Origin: Vibrio cholerae
Lineage (GTDB): Bacteria; Actinomycetota; Actinomycetes; Actinomycetales; Micrococcaceae
Assembly: GCA_009728235.1 (NCBI GenBank)
Contig: WNZI01000002.1
Location: 124,001 to 188,000 of the forward strand
Reading direction: 5' to 3'
Length of the DNA: 64,000 nucleotides
This document shows, one piece after another, positions 27,198-36,186 of this stretch (positions within the stretch are counted from its first letter, which is position 1; every line of letters starts with the position of its first letter). The translations under genes and the position numbers were made by a program. The notes beneath the pieces were generated by a model. That model had not been told where the DNA came from, made no database searches, and saw only the letters and a list, made by a program, of their open reading frames with translations.

Positions 27198-28729
27198 GCT
27201 GCACGCTCCTGCAGACGGAAGGCCAGCGCTGTCGTGACCGCATCGATGTCCGGCCGATCATGCCCAGCGAGATCAGCGATGGTCCACGCCACGCGCATCA
27301 CCCGGTCCCAGCCGCGGGCGCTGACCAGGCTCCGCTCGAGAGCCCGGTCCAGGGTTGCGGTGACCGACCGCGGCAACGCCAGCTCTCCCCGCAGGATGCG
27401 TCCCTGTACCTCGGCATTCGTGGAGCAGCCCCACGGCCGCAGCCTCTCACGCTGGGCCTTCCTGGCCAGAGCGACCCTCCTGGCGACCGTGACCGACCGC
27501 TCAGCCGAGTGCCCCTCCACGTAGTCGGCGACTCCTACCCTTCGAACGGCCAGCTGCAGGTCGACGCGGTCGAGCAGCGGTCCGGACAACCGGTTGAAGT
27601 AGCGCCGCCGCTGCTGCGCAGTACAGACGCACTCGATTCCCTTCCCGCTGGCCAGACCGCAGGGACACGGGTTGAGCGCCAGGACGAGTTGGAATCGTGC
27701 CGGATAGGAGGCGGTGCCGGAGGCGCGGTGCAGGACGAGTCGCCCGCTCTCCAGCGGCTCTCTCAGCGCCTCGAGGACGCGCCGCTCGTACTCCGGTGCT
27801 TCATCGAGGAACAGGATCCCGCGATGGGCCCGCGAAGCCGCTCCCGGACGGGGGATACCACTTCCGCCGCCGATGATCGAGGCCGTCGTGGCCGTGTGAT
27901 GCGGACTCTCGAACGGTGGCTTCCGAACCAGTTCCGTACAGTGCCTGTCACCGCTCAGGCTGTGGATGGCCGTGACTTCCATCGCCTGGTCGTCCTCGAG
28001 ATCGGGCAGGATGCCGGGCAGGCGTTCGGCGAGCATCGTCTTGCCTGCTCCTGGGGGCCCGACCATGAGCAGATGGTGGGCACCCGCGGCCGCTATCTCG
28101 AGTGCGTACCGCGCCTCATGCTGCCCTGCGATATCCGACAGGTCGCGAAGCGGACCCGGAGCCGGGACCGAAGCCGTGGGCTCTTCACGCGCCGGTGTGT
28201 CCGGCAGTCTCACCTGCGTATCGTCGGCGCCGAAGGCCAGGGCGACTTCGGCGAGGCTATGGAACGAGAAGACGTTCGCGGAGGGCACGAGGGCTGCCTC
28301 GGCGGCGTTCTCCGTCGCCACGACGATGCGGCGGTGCCCGGCATCGACCGCCGCCATCACAGCCGGAAGGACCCCGCGGACCGGTCTCAGCTGCCCGTCG
28401 AGACCGAGTTCCGAGATGAACACCGTGGAGCCGCACCCTCGCACATCCCCTGCCGCAGCCAGTGCCGACATCACGATCGCGAGATCGAAGGCGGAACCGC
28501 GCTTCGGGAGGGAGGCCGGGATCAGATTGACGGTGATCTTCCGGCGACTGAGCGGCACACCCGCATTGCGGGCAGCCGCACGGATCCGGTCCTTTGCCTC
28601 GTTCAGGGAGGCATCGGGCAGCCCGAGCAGCACGAACGCCGGCAGGGTCTGTCCGATGTCTGCTTCCACCTCGACGACGTGCCCGTTCATGCCCACCAGG
28701 GACACCGCGTAGGTGCGTCCGAGGGACAT
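27194..28729 (-). CDS. comM: YifB/ComM-family magnesium chelatase-like AAA+ ATPase
   Basis: A 511-aa protein. The N-terminal ChlI-type S5-like domain is followed by a AAA+ domain with Walker A GPPGAGKTML, Walker B GILFLDEAPEYE and a C-terminal segment that includes the NPCPCG and CxC motifs. ComM is a helicase that aids branch migration in transformation in proteobacteria; the function in actinobacteria is inferred. The ATG at 28729 shares one base with the yraN TGA (TGATG). Translationally coupled to yraN upstream and dprA downstream. Confidence 0.94.
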   Translation of the reverse strand: MSLGRTYAVSLVGMNGHVVEVEADIGQTLPAFVLLGLPDASLNEAKDRIRAAARNAGVPLSRRKITVNLIPASLPKRGSAFDLAIVMSALAAAGDVRGCGSTVFISELGLDGQLRPVRGVLPAVMAAVDAGHRRIVVATENAAEAALVPSANVFSFHSLAEVALAFGADDTQVRLPDTPAREEPTASVPAPGPLRDLSDIAGQHEARYALEIAAAGAHHLLMVGPPGAGKTMLAERLPGILPDLEDDQAMEVTAIHSLSGDRHCTELVRKPPFESPHHTATTASIIGGGSGIPRPGAASRAHRGILFLDEAPEYERRVLEALREPLESGRLVLHRASGTASYPARFQLVLALNPCPCGLASGKGIECVCTAQQRRRYFNRLSGPLLDRVDLQLAVRRVGVADYVEGHSAERSVTVARRVALARKAQRERLRPWGCSTNAEVQGRILRGELALPRSVTATLDRALERSLVSARGWDRVMRVAWTIADLAGHDRPDIDAVTTALAFRLQERAA

Positions 28730-29085
28730 CAGATCACTGCCCTCACGTGCTCGATGCGGGGCGGGCCAGCGCCGTCGTCGAGAATGCCCACCGCGTCGAC
28801 GCGGAAGCCGCTGAAGCGCAGGTTGTGTGCGCGCGCCCACTTGGAGGCGAGCAGGTAGAGCCGCTCGAGCTTTCCCGCTGTGATCGCCTCGAGCGGCTGC
28901 CCGAAATCGTCGGAACTGCGGGTCTTCACCTCCACGATGACGAGCGTCGACCCTTCGACGGCCACGAGATCGATCTCGCCCGCCGGACACCGCCAGTTGC
29001 GGTCGACGATCCTCAACCCGGCCTTCTCCAGAAACTCGGCAGCCGTCGCTTCCCCGCGACGCCCCAATTGATCCTTCGCCTGCAT
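28729..29085 (-). CDS. YraN family protein (UPF0102)
   Basis: A 118-aa Holliday-junction-resolvase-like nuclease fold. The core motif is GEIDLVAVEGSTLVIVEVKTR, with the acidic and Lys residues (E-x-D-L, EVK) typical of restriction-nuclease-like folds, preceded by LGRRGEATAAEFLEKAG. Function is uncertain. The ATG at 29085 has a strong GGAGG site five bases upstream and fits the family start; the longer frame to 29250 is rejected. Head of the yraN-comM-dprA operon. Confidence 0.92.
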   Translation of the reverse strand: MQAKDQLGRRGEATAAEFLEKAGLRIVDRNWRCPAGEIDLVAVEGSTLVIVEVKTRSSDDFGQPLEAITAGKLERLYLLASKWARAHNLRFSGFRVDAVGILDDGAGPPRIEHVRAVI

Positions 29086-29289
29086 GGCTTCACCTCCTCC
29101 CCCAGCCTCGGCCAGAAGGAAGCGACCTGACCGGCCGCGCAGCGCTATGTGGACAACGCAGCGACGTGCGGCCCACTGCGGTGATGAGGACCTGCACAGC
29201 GGCGGAAACCGGTGGCGGCTGTCTCCGCTTCCTCGTACCGTGGATAGCATGTCGGCGGCCCCGCCCCCGCACGCGCGAAGGGAGACACT

Positions 29290-29592
29290 GTGTCAGAGTC
29301 GAACAACATCCTGCCCCTCGGAACCGATGCCGACCTGCAGGAGCAGGCAAGACCGGCCATCACCGACGATGGTGCGGAGGATGCGGGAAGCACCCGAGAA
29401 GGGACCGGAGGGTCCGAGGCGGACGTGCAGGAACAGTCTGCGTCGGTGCACAACGACCTCGAGGACGGCGTCATTGCAGGGGAAGGAACCGGAGGCTCCG
29501 AGGCTGACAGGCTCGAACAGGCCTCCACCGTACCCATGGACGGTGAGGACGCTTTCCCCCGTGCCGATACCGGCGACGACCCGGTGGCGTGA
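29290..29592 (+). CDS. Small acidic repeat protein, hypothetical
   Basis: A 100-aa, very acidic, Gly/Ser/Asp/Glu-rich protein with no hydrophobic core, so likely disordered. It contains a repeat of the type EGTGGSEADxxEQ at about residues 37-49 and 65-77, with weaker echoes (DADLQEQA) near the start. No family is recognised. The GTG has a strong AAGGGAG site and a TAGCAT -10-like box upstream. It lies alone on the plus strand between leftward operons, so it is probably a real gene, but the function is unknown. Confidence 0.7.
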   Translation: MSESNNILPLGTDADLQEQARPAITDDGAEDAGSTREGTGGSEADVQEQSASVHNDLEDGVIAGEGTGGSEADRLEQASTVPMDGEDAFPRADTGDDPVA

Positions 29593-29674
29593 TGCCCACA
29601 CTCACAGACATCGCGCGGCTCCTCGCCTCCGTCACGAGCGATAGCGCCCGTCGGCCGGCCGGTGTCGCCGTCCG

Positions 29675-30001
29675 TCAGTTGCCGAGCGTCCCGTCCTTCG
29701 GCAGTGCGATGTCGTCCGACTTCGAGAGTTCCTCGACGTTCACGTCCTTGAACGTGATGACCCGGACGTTCTTCACGAAGCGCGCCGATCGGTAGACGTC
29801 CCACACCCAGGCATCCTGCAACGTCAGGTCGAAGTACACCTCACCGTCGGCGGAGCGTGCCTGGAGATCAACCGTGTTGGCAAGGTAGAAACGGCGCTCG
29901 GTCTCCACGACGTAACTGAACAGCCCCACGACGTCGCGGTACTCACGGTAGAGCTGGAGCTCCATGTCTGTCTCGTAGTTCTCAAGATCCTCGGCACTCA
30001 T
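29675..30001 (-). CDS. DUF2469 family protein
   Basis: A 108-aa actinobacterial protein starting MSAEDLENYETDMELQLYREYRDVV (only part quoted). Other blocks are SYVVETERRFYLAN and the long DVYRSARFVKNVRVITFKDVNVEEL. Members sit beside rnhB and yraN throughout actinobacteria; function is unknown. The ATG at 30001 has a GGAGG site eight bases upstream. It follows rnhB by 7 bp, so it is in the same transcript. Confidence 0.94.
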   Translation of the reverse strand: MSAEDLENYETDMELQLYREYRDVVGLFSYVVETERRFYLANTVDLQARSADGEVYFDLTLQDAWVWDVYRSARFVKNVRVITFKDVNVEELSKSDDIALPKDGTLGN

Positions 30002-30008
30002 TCGATCA

Positions 30009-30752
30009 TCATCCTCCACTTTCGATGCGTGGCGCGTCGGCCCGGTCTCTGCTTCCCAGGCGCCACGTCTTCCGGTGATACTCGTTTGGTCCTACGAGGT
30101 CGATCGCTCTCCGATGTCCCTCGGTGGCATAACCCTTGTTCACGTCCCAGCCGAACGAGGGGTGGTCCGCGGCGAGAGACACCATCAGGGCGTCGCGCTC
30201 GACCTTCGCCAGCACGCTGGCCGCAGCAACGCTGAGGCACGTGAGGTCGGCCTTGATCCGCGTGCGGACAGGAGCGGTACAGCCTGAGGCTGGAACGATC
30301 GCGGGGCCGCCCTCGCCGGCGTCGAAGAGACTCCCCTGGCTTCGCATGGACAGCCAGTCATGGTTCCCGTCGAGGATCACGGCGTCCGGGCTGACGGTGT
30401 CGAGGACCGCCGACCATGCCCTGCTGCCGGCGGTACGCAGGGCGGCCATCAGCCCCAGCTCGTCGATCTCGGCGGCGGAGGCATGGCCTACGGCAGACGC
30501 CACGGACCAGCGGCGGATGCGCGGCACCAGCGCTTCGCGCTCGACGGGAGGCAGGAGTTTGCTGTCGCGCACACCGCGCAGTCCCACCGGGGCGGAGAGA
30601 TCGACGACGACGATGCCGACGGAGACCGGACCCGCCAGCGCACCCCGGCCGACTTCGTCGCAGCCTGCAACGTACCTGTGACCGTCGGCGGCGAAGGATT
30701 TCTCGAAGCTCAGGGTAGGAGCGGTGGAGCGTTTGCTGCGGATGGGTGTCAT
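30009..30752 (-). CDS. rnhB: Ribonuclease HII
   Basis: Cleaves the RNA strand of RNA-DNA hybrids, including single ribonucleotides in DNA. The 247-aa sequence has the DEDD active-site start [14 protein letters not shown], the DSKLL block, an Asp in VILDGNHDW, and the catalytic Asp in [23 protein letters not shown] overlaps the lepB stop as ATGA, so translation is coupled. Note that the window also has an RNase HI type enzyme at 3.8-4.7 kb. Confidence 0.95.
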   Translation of the reverse strand: MTPIRSKRSTAPTLSFEKSFAADGHRYVAGCDEVGRGALAGPVSVGIVVVDLSAPVGLRGVRDSKLLPPVEREALVPRIRRWSVASAVGHASAAEIDELGLMAALRTAGSRAWSAVLDTVSPDAVILDGNHDWLSMRSQGSLFDAGEGGPAIVPASGCTAPVRTRIKADLTCLSVAAASVLAKVERDALMVSLAADHPSFGWDVNKGYATEGHRRAIDLVGPNEYHRKTWRLGSRDRADAPRIESGG

Positions 30753-32350
30753 GATCCCGCAGGTTCGGGCTGCCCGGCGGTCTCGGGGTCAGGGACACCG
30801 TCGAAGACCTCCGGGTGGTTCCCGAGGAAGCCGACGCGGTTCAGGGGCCAGGCGATCACCGCAGCCTTTCCTTCGATGTCATCGACGTCGACGAAACCCT
30901 TCCCGGGCTTGTCCTGATTGGCGCGCGAGTCCGCCGAGGCGTTGCGGTGATCGCCCATGACCCAGATCTTCCCGTCCGGCACGACGACGTCGAACGGGAG
31001 GTCGGAGGGCGTGGCGCCCGGGAAGAGGTAGGGCTCCTCGAGCGGCTCCCCGTTGACGGTGATCCGCCCCTGGGCGTCGCAGCAGATGACGTGGTCGCCA
31101 GGAAGACCGATCACCCGCTTGACGAGGTGCTGCTGCGATTCGTCCGGGGCGAGCCCGATGAAGATGAGCGCTTCCTTGAGCCAGCTGACCTGCTGCTCCA
31201 CCTGCTCGGGCAACCAGCCCTCCGTGTCACGGAAGACGACGATATCGCCGCGCTGCAGGTCGAAGGGCTGGGGCACGAGCTGATTGACGAAGATGCGGTC
31301 GTCGATCTCGAGCGTCTCCTCCATGGATCCCGACGGGATGAAGAAGGCCCGGAAGAGGAACGTCTTGATGAGGAAGGACAGCACGAGCGCGATCACGACG
31401 ATCGTCGCGATCTCCTTGAGCCACGCGCCGAACCCCCGATCGGGTTCCCTCCTGTCCCTCGGGCGGTCCTGCGGCTCATCACCGGAGACCACTGGAGCGT
31501 CGGCATCGGGATCGAAAGCCTGGGTCGTGGGCGATGATGCGGCCCCCGGGGGTGACTTCCTGCGGAAGCTCCGTGCCATGTACTGTCTTCCTCTTCGGTC
31601 GTGATACCCGGTGGCCGCGGGCCGGGTGACATCGTGCTGCGGCGGAATCCGATTCCGGCCGGTCGGCTCAGCCGATCGGCCGTCGATGGGAGCGAACCGG
31701 TCAAGTGGCCAGACTAACTGAAAGGCCTGGCCGATGATCCGATCCTCGGCGACGAGCCCTCCACCCGGCGCCCCGAGGAGCGACCGGGAGTCCATCGAGG
31801 CCGAGCGGTGGTCACCCAGGAGCCAGACGCGCCCCTCGGGGACGACGACGTCGAAGTCCAGCTCGCTGGGGGCGTCCCCCGGATGGACGTAGGGCTCGTC
31901 GACGGGGGCCCCGTTCACCGTCAGCCGCCCGTCGCCGGAACAGCAGCGCACGTGGTCGCCACTGACCCCGATGACCCTTTTCACGTAGACGGTCTCGCTG
32001 CCCGTCAGCCCGAGCCATTGCCCCACCCCCGCCGCGAGGCGCTCGGGTAGTCCCCGCGGGTCGGTGATCGGGTCGAAGGATCCCCGCCCGTCGAAGACGA
32101 CGACGTCGCCCCGGTGCAGGTCCTCGCGCATCGGAGCGACCTTGCTGACCAGGACCCTGTCACCTTCGGCGAGCAGGGGCTCCATCGATGCGGAGGGGAT
32201 GAAGTACACGTCGATCAGGAAGGCCCGCACCAATCCCGTGACGAGGGCAGCGACGATGATGGCGGAGAACACGAAACGCCAGCCCGCAGAACGGGACCGG
32301 CGTTTCGTGTGCTCTCCGGCCGATGACCGGGAAGCGGGGGTTTGGTGCAC
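30749..32350 (-). CDS. lepB: Two tandem signal peptidase I genes in one continuous frame
   Basis: A single 533-aa ORF contains two complete type I signal peptidases. Copy 1 (residues about 1-235) has a TM segment, the Ser motif [11 protein letters not shown], the Lys motif [14 protein letters not shown] and [11 protein letters not shown]. Copy 2 (residues 258-533, ATG at 31579 behind GAGGAA) has a TM segment, [11 protein letters not shown], the Lys motif [14 protein letters not shown] and [11 protein letters not shown]. Actinobacteria usually have two separate genes here. Adding one base near 31680 would end copy 1 at a TGA (reading ...DGPIG), so the fusion is suspected to be an indel artefact. 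If real, it is a double-headed peptidase. Confidence 0.9.
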   Translation of the reverse strand: MHQTPASRSSAGEHTKRRSRSAGWRFVFSAIIVAALVTGLVRAFLIDVYFIPSASMEPLLAEGDRVLVSKVAPMREDLHRGDVVVFDGRGSFDPITDPRGLPERLAAGVGQWLGLTGSETVYVKRVIGVSGDHVRCCSGDGRLTVNGAPVDEPYVHPGDAPSELDFDVVVPEGRVWLLGDHRSASMDSRSLLGAPGGGLVAEDRIIGQAFQLVWPLDRFAPIDGRSAEPTGRNRIPPQHDVTRPAATGYHDRRGRQYMARSFRRKSPPGAASSPTTQAFDPDADAPVVSGDEPQDRPRDRREPDRGFGAWLKEIATIVVIALVLSFLIKTFLFRAFFIPSGSMEETLEIDDRIFVNQLVPQPFDLQRGDIVVFRDTEGWLPEQVEQQVSWLKEALIFIGLAPDESQQHLVKRVIGLPGDHVICCDAQGRITVNGEPLEEPYLFPGATPSDLPFDVVVPDGKIWVMGDHRNASADSRANQDKPGKGFVDVDDIEGKAAVIAWPLNRVGFLGNHPEVFDGVPDPETAGQPEPAGS

Positions 32351-32359
32351 CAGAGGAGG

Positions 32360-32719
32360 TTACTTGACCGTCTTGGGGTCGCGCTTCTCCTTGATCTTCG
32401 CTGCCTTACCGCGCAGTTCACGCATGTAGTACAGCTTGGCGCGACGCACGTCGCCCTTGGAGACAACTTCGATCTTGTCGAGGACCGGGCTGTGGACGGG
32501 GAAGGTACGCTCCACGCCGACTCCGAAGCTCACCTTGCGGACCGTGAAGGTCTCGCGGATGCCGTCACCCTGGCGGCCCAGGACGAAGCCCTTGAAGATC
32601 TGAACACGGGTGTTCTTGCCTTCGATGATGTTGACGTGCACGTTGACGGTGTCGCCCGCGCGGAAATCGGGGACGTTGTCGCGGAAGGCTCCGGCGTCGA
32701 CCGAATCGAGAATATGCAT
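32360..32719 (-). CDS. rplS: 50S ribosomal protein L19
   Basis: L19 lies at the 30S-50S interface. The 119-aa protein starts [25 protein letters not shown] and holds the family blocks [31 protein letters not shown] and [21 protein letters not shown] (parts quoted). The ATG at 32719 follows AGGAG with 7-nt spacing; two upstream ATGs are rejected because the alignment starts at MHIL. A GTCACCCACGTGGGTAAC palindrome lies in its leader. Confidence 0.97.
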   Translation of the reverse strand: MHILDSVDAGAFRDNVPDFRAGDTVNVHVNIIEGKNTRVQIFKGFVLGRQGDGIRETFTVRKVSFGVGVERTFPVHSPVLDKIEVVSKGDVRRAKLYYMRELRGKAAKIKEKRDPKTVK

Positions 32720-32932
32720 GCTCATGCTCCTGGTGAATGCCACAGGTCACCCACGTGGGTAACAGCGGACAAGGACCGGACGTGTCATCCGGGCGATACC
32801 GCCGAAGTAGATCCCGGCCCTGCCCGATGGTTCGGGGACCGGAGTGTTGAACTGTTGGCTGGACGCCCCCTGTGGCAGGGTCCGGCCCAGTGGACACAGT
32901 CTATGATTATTCCACAGCGTCAGTACCGAAAG

Positions 32933-33724
32933 CTAATGCGCCCGGCGTACCAGTTCGCCGTCGACGACGTCGAAGCCCGCTTCGCGCAGTGCCGTGAGAT
33001 CGGACCGGCTGAGGGCGCTCGCATCGACGCGGGCCAGGAGGTCGGGCCGCCGCTCGGCGGTGCGGTGGAACTGCTGGAGTCGTCTCCACTGCGCGATCCG
33101 GGCGTGGTTCCCACTCAACAGGACCTCGGGGACCTCCCTCTCACGCCAGGAGGACGGCTTCGTGTACACGGGGTACTCGAGCAGGCCGTCGGAGTGTGAC
33201 TCCTCGACCAGCGATTCAGGGTTGCCGACGACGCCCGGGATGAGCCTGCCGACCGCTTCGACCATGGCGAGGACCGCGACCTCACCACCGTTGAGCACGT
33301 AGTCGCCGAGGGAGACGGGACGCACGTCGAAGGCAGCCCGGGCCCAGTCGATCGCGCGCTCGTCGATCCCTTCGTAGCGACCGCAGGCGAAGACCAGATG
33401 GTCCAGCTCGGCGAGGTCGTGCGCCATCGCCTGATCGAAGACGGCCCCGGCGGGCGAGGGCACCACCAGGGTCGGTCGGGGTTCCGCGGCAGGCGCTTCG
33501 GCCAGCACGGCCTCGAGCGCCTGAGCCCACGGTTCCGCCTTCATGACCATCCCGGCACCGCCGCCGTACGGGGTGTCGTCGACCGTACGGTGCCGGTCCG
33601 TGGTGAAGGACCGCAGGTCGTGCACGCGGATGTCGAGGACGCCGTCCTGCCGTGCCTTACCGATGAGTGACAGGTCGAGTGCGGCCAGGTACTCCGGGAA
33701 GATCGAGACGACGTCGATGCGCAC
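32933..33724 (-). CDS. trmD: tRNA (guanine37-N1)-methyltransferase
   Basis: Methylates G37 of tRNAs to prevent frameshifting. The 263-aa sequence has the trefoil-knot SPOUT features: [12 protein letters not shown] at the start, [27 protein letters not shown] and [13 protein letters not shown], and a C-terminal helical part. The GTG overlaps the rimM TAG by one base (TAGTG). In the operon rpsP-khpA-rimM-trmD, followed by rplS. Confidence 0.97.
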   Translation of the reverse strand: MRIDVVSIFPEYLAALDLSLIGKARQDGVLDIRVHDLRSFTTDRHRTVDDTPYGGGAGMVMKAEPWAQALEAVLAEAPAAEPRPTLVVPSPAGAVFDQAMAHDLAELDHLVFACGRYEGIDERAIDWARAAFDVRPVSLGDYVLNGGEVAVLAMVEAVGRLIPGVVGNPESLVEESHSDGLLEYPVYTKPSSWREREVPEVLLSGNHARIAQWRRLQQFHRTAERRPDLLARVDASALSRSDLTALREAGFDVVDGELVRRAH

Positions 33725-34315
33725 TAGTCGCGTGCCCCGTCGGAGCCCGGGCCGGCCGCGTCGCCCAGGGTCTCGTCAGCCCCGTCGTCGGGCGCCTGGT
33801 TCGATCCGGGCGTGTTGAGGTCGAAGAGCCCGGCGGGCGGGACGACGGTCACGAAGCCACCCTCGAGGTCGACGTCGGGAACGATCGCGGCGACGAACGG
33901 CACCAGTGCCTCGTGCCCTTCGGTCAGCTCGACCACGAGGAGGTCCTGGACGGCCAGGGTCCGCAGTCCGGAGACCTTGCCGACCGACTGTCCGTCCACC
34001 CGGACGTCGAGCCCGACCAGCTCGTGCTCGTACCAGGCATCCTCGTCGTCGTCGTCGGCCGTGTCACTGTCGATGAAGAGCTTCGCCCCGCGCAGTCTCG
34101 GCCTGGTTCCGGTCCGGTACCTGCTCGAAGCCGACGATCAGGATGTCCTTGTTCCAGCGCGCCTTCACGACGGTGAGCTCCGACACCGGAGCGTCCTCGA
34201 CCCGGAACGTCGCCCCGGGCTCGAAGCGATCCTCGGGAGCATCGGTGAACAGCTGGACCGTCACCTCGCCCTTGATGCCGTGGGGCTTGCCGATCCGGGC
34301 TACGAGTAATTCCAT
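33724..34315 (-). CDS. rimM: 16S rRNA processing protein RimM (frameshifted in this sequence)
   Basis: Assists maturation of the 30S head with S19. The N-terminal domain begins [20 protein letters not shown], and the C-terminal PRC-barrel part reads [25 protein letters not shown]. Between them the frame breaks: the 5' frame gives [16 protein letters not shown] and stops at 34064, whereas ...[20 protein letters not shown] is expected and found in another frame. The change is one extra or two missing bases near 34105. An acidic tail follows the PRC domain. The ATG at 34315 has AGGAG seven bases upstream. Confidence 0.9.
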
Positions 34316-34355
34316 CGTGGTGCTCCTGCTGCTTGTGCAATGGGTGATACATGAA

Positions 34356-34392
34356 ATCGGCCCCACCACCAGGTCCTGGTGGTGGGGCCGAT
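34356..34392. terminator. Strong hairpin between khpA and rimM
   Basis: ATCGGCCCCACCACCAGG pairs almost perfectly with CCTGGTGGTGGGGCCGAT, with virtually no loop. It lies inside the rpsP-khpA-rimM-trmD operon, so it may be an attenuator or RNA-processing site rather than a full terminator. No U-run follows. Confidence 0.6.
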
Positions 34393-34421
34393 CGACGTGC
34401 TGCGTGGCTGGTGCTCCGGGC

Positions 34422-34667
34422 TCAGGTCCTGCGACGGTCGGTGTCGACGACGTCGACACGGACGGGCTCGCCGTCAGCGAGGGCCGCGACGACGGTGCGC
34501 AGCGCGCGGGCCGTCCGTCCCTGACGACCGATCACGCGACCGAGATCATCCTGGTGGACGCGGACCTCGAGCGTCTCGCCGCGGCGGTTGTTCTTCGCGG
34601 AGACCCGGACATCGTCCGGGTTGTCGACGATGCCGCGGACGAGGTGCTCCAGAGCGTCGGCCAGCAA
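34422..34667 (-). CDS. khpA: KH-domain RNA-binding protein KhpA
   Basis: An 81-aa single KH-domain protein. The GxxG loop is in GRVIGRQGRTARALRTVV, and the N-terminus LADALEHLVRGIVDNPDDVRV is typical. KhpA with KhpB binds RNA and affects cell division in other Gram-positives. The gene follows rpsP in the standard order and precedes rimM. The first usable start is a TTG at 34667, next to the rpsP TAA, so expression probably depends on coupling. Confidence 0.93.
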   Translation of the reverse strand: MLADALEHLVRGIVDNPDDVRVSAKNNRRGETLEVRVHQDDLGRVIGRQGRTARALRTVVAALADGEPVRVDVVDTDRRRT

Positions 34668-34668
34668 T

Positions 34669-35073
34669 TTACTCTGCCTCGGTCGCTTCCGCGGCTGCGT
34701 CGTCGTTCTTCTTCGCCTTCGGGGTGATGGCCTCGGGAACGATCACGGAACCCTTCTCGGGGACGACGAACGCCTCCTTGGGTGCCTTGGTCCTCAGTGT
34801 GCCTTCCTGGCCCTTGAGTCCCTTGAACTTCTGCCAGTCACCGGTGATCTTCAGCAGCACGGAGACCTGCTCGGTCGGCTGTGCGCCGACGCCTAGCCAG
34901 TACTGCGCGCGATCGGAGTCGATCTCGATGAACGAGGGCTCCTCGGTGGGGTTGTACTTACCGATCTCTTCGAGGGCACGGCCATCTCGCTTGGAGCGAG
35001 CATCCATGACGACGACACGGTAGAAAGGTGCGCGGATCTTGCCCATGCGCTTGAGGCGAATCTTTACGGCCAC
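34669..35073 (-). CDS. rpsP: 30S ribosomal protein S16
   Basis: Starting [22 protein letters not shown], the typical S16 opening, the 134-aa product has a family core of about 85 residues and an Ala/Glu-rich C-terminal extension ([19 protein letters not shown]) common in actinobacteria. The GTG at 35073 was chosen because alignment starts there; AAGGAG lies 11 bases upstream, a long spacing. First gene of the rpsP-khpA-rimM-trmD operon. Confidence 0.96.
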   Translation of the reverse strand: MAVKIRLKRMGKIRAPFYRVVVMDARSKRDGRALEEIGKYNPTEEPSFIEIDSDRAQYWLGVGAQPTEQVSVLLKITGDWQKFKGLKGQEGTLRTKAPKEAFVVPEKGSVIVPEAITPKAKKNDDAAAEATEAE

Positions 35074-35227
35074 TTGTGTGGTCACTCCTTGTAAATGAAA
35101 AGGGGCGAACCCGTCATCCTGCTCCCGTGGGGCGGGCCATTCATGGGGGTTCAAAGGACACGATTCACGCACAGAGAGAGGGGCTGCACGGATCGAGTAC
35201 GAATCCATTGTGCCAGACGGCAGTAGT

Positions 35228-36127
35228 TTAGGCGATTCCGCCGGGCGCGCCGTCGACGGTGACCCTCATCCGGTTGCGCCAGGGGTCCTCGAAGCGTAGT
35301 TCAGCGCCCGTATGGTGGCTCGCGATGCCGGCGTGGCCCAGCCTGTCGGCGAGTGCCGCCACGTCGTCGGCCCCGGGCACCCTGATCAGGACCTCACCCA
35401 GCCCGAGGGTGTCCCGGCGCGGTCCTGCCCCCCGGCTGTTCCAGACGTTCATGGCCATGTGGTGGTGATAGCCGCCCGCGGAGACGAACAGCGCCTGATC
35501 GTGCCAGCCTGCCGTCCGCTCGAAGCCGAGGATGTCGACGTAGAAGCTCTGCGCCAGCCCGACGTCACCCACCTGCAGGTGGACGTGGCCCACGACGGCG
35601 TTCCTGGTCTCCGCCTGCGTGATCGCCTCCTCCGTCAGGTGCGCGTCGATGTACTCGCGCGGCGACAGAGGGAGGCTGTCCATCGTGACGGTGCGGTTCC
35701 CCTGCTCGTCGCGCGACCAGTTCCAGGAGGCACGCGGCCGGTCGACGTACAGTTCGATGCCGTTACCCTCGGGATCCGAGAAGTAGAACGCCTCGCTGAC
35801 GAGATGGTCGGCGCTGCCCGCGAAGGTACTGAGCGGGTGCCGGGCCGCGGAGGCGACCGCGACGGCGAGGTCGGCCCTGTCCCCGAAGAGAAGTGCGGTG
35901 TGGAACAGGCCCGCCTCACCCCGGGGCGGAAGACGCAGGTGACCGGCGGCTTCCAGGCGGAGGACGGGAGCGCCACGGCGCCCCAGCACGACGACGCCCC
36001 CTCCTTCCTCCTGCACCTCCAGGGTGAGCGCCGCGGCGTAGTAGGCGGACATGGCGGCGAGGTCACCGACCTTGAGGGTCAGCGCTCCCATGGCGGTCTC
36101 GGTGGGCAACAGGTCCTGGGAGGACAT
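35228..36127 (-). CDS. VOC family dioxygenase-like protein (CatE/YfiE type)
   Basis: A 299-aa protein with two tandem VOC domains: residues about 10-125 ([36 protein letters not shown]) and about 175-299 ([36 protein letters not shown]). This is the extradiol dioxygenase-like family that includes B. subtilis CatE. Metal ligands would be His in VGHVHLQ, His in YHHHMA and Glu near the end ([10 protein letters not shown]). The actual substrate cannot be read. ATG at 36127 behind AGGAG. Stands alone on the minus strand next to a hydrolase/amidohydrolase pair. Confidence 0.87.
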   Translation of the reverse strand: MSSQDLLPTETAMGALTLKVGDLAAMSAYYAAALTLEVQEEGGGVVVLGRRGAPVLRLEAAGHLRLPPRGEAGLFHTALLFGDRADLAVAVASAARHPLSTFAGSADHLVSEAFYFSDPEGNGIELYVDRPRASWNWSRDEQGNRTVTMDSLPLSPREYIDAHLTEEAITQAETRNAVVGHVHLQVGDVGLAQSFYVDILGFERTAGWHDQALFVSAGGYHHHMAMNVWNSRGAGPRRDTLGLGEVLIRVPGADDVAALADRLGHAGIASHHTGAELRFEDPWRNRMRVTVDGAPGGIA

Positions 36128-36186
36128 CGTGGTCTCCTGGTCGGAACGAAGGGGTGTCACTCCGAACAAGTCATTGAAGGTTCAAC

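Noticed and set aside
29145-29804. 219-aa minus-strand frame over the acidic repeat gene
   Set aside because: It is antisense to the 29290 gene and overlaps DUF2469. It has no ribosome site or domain.
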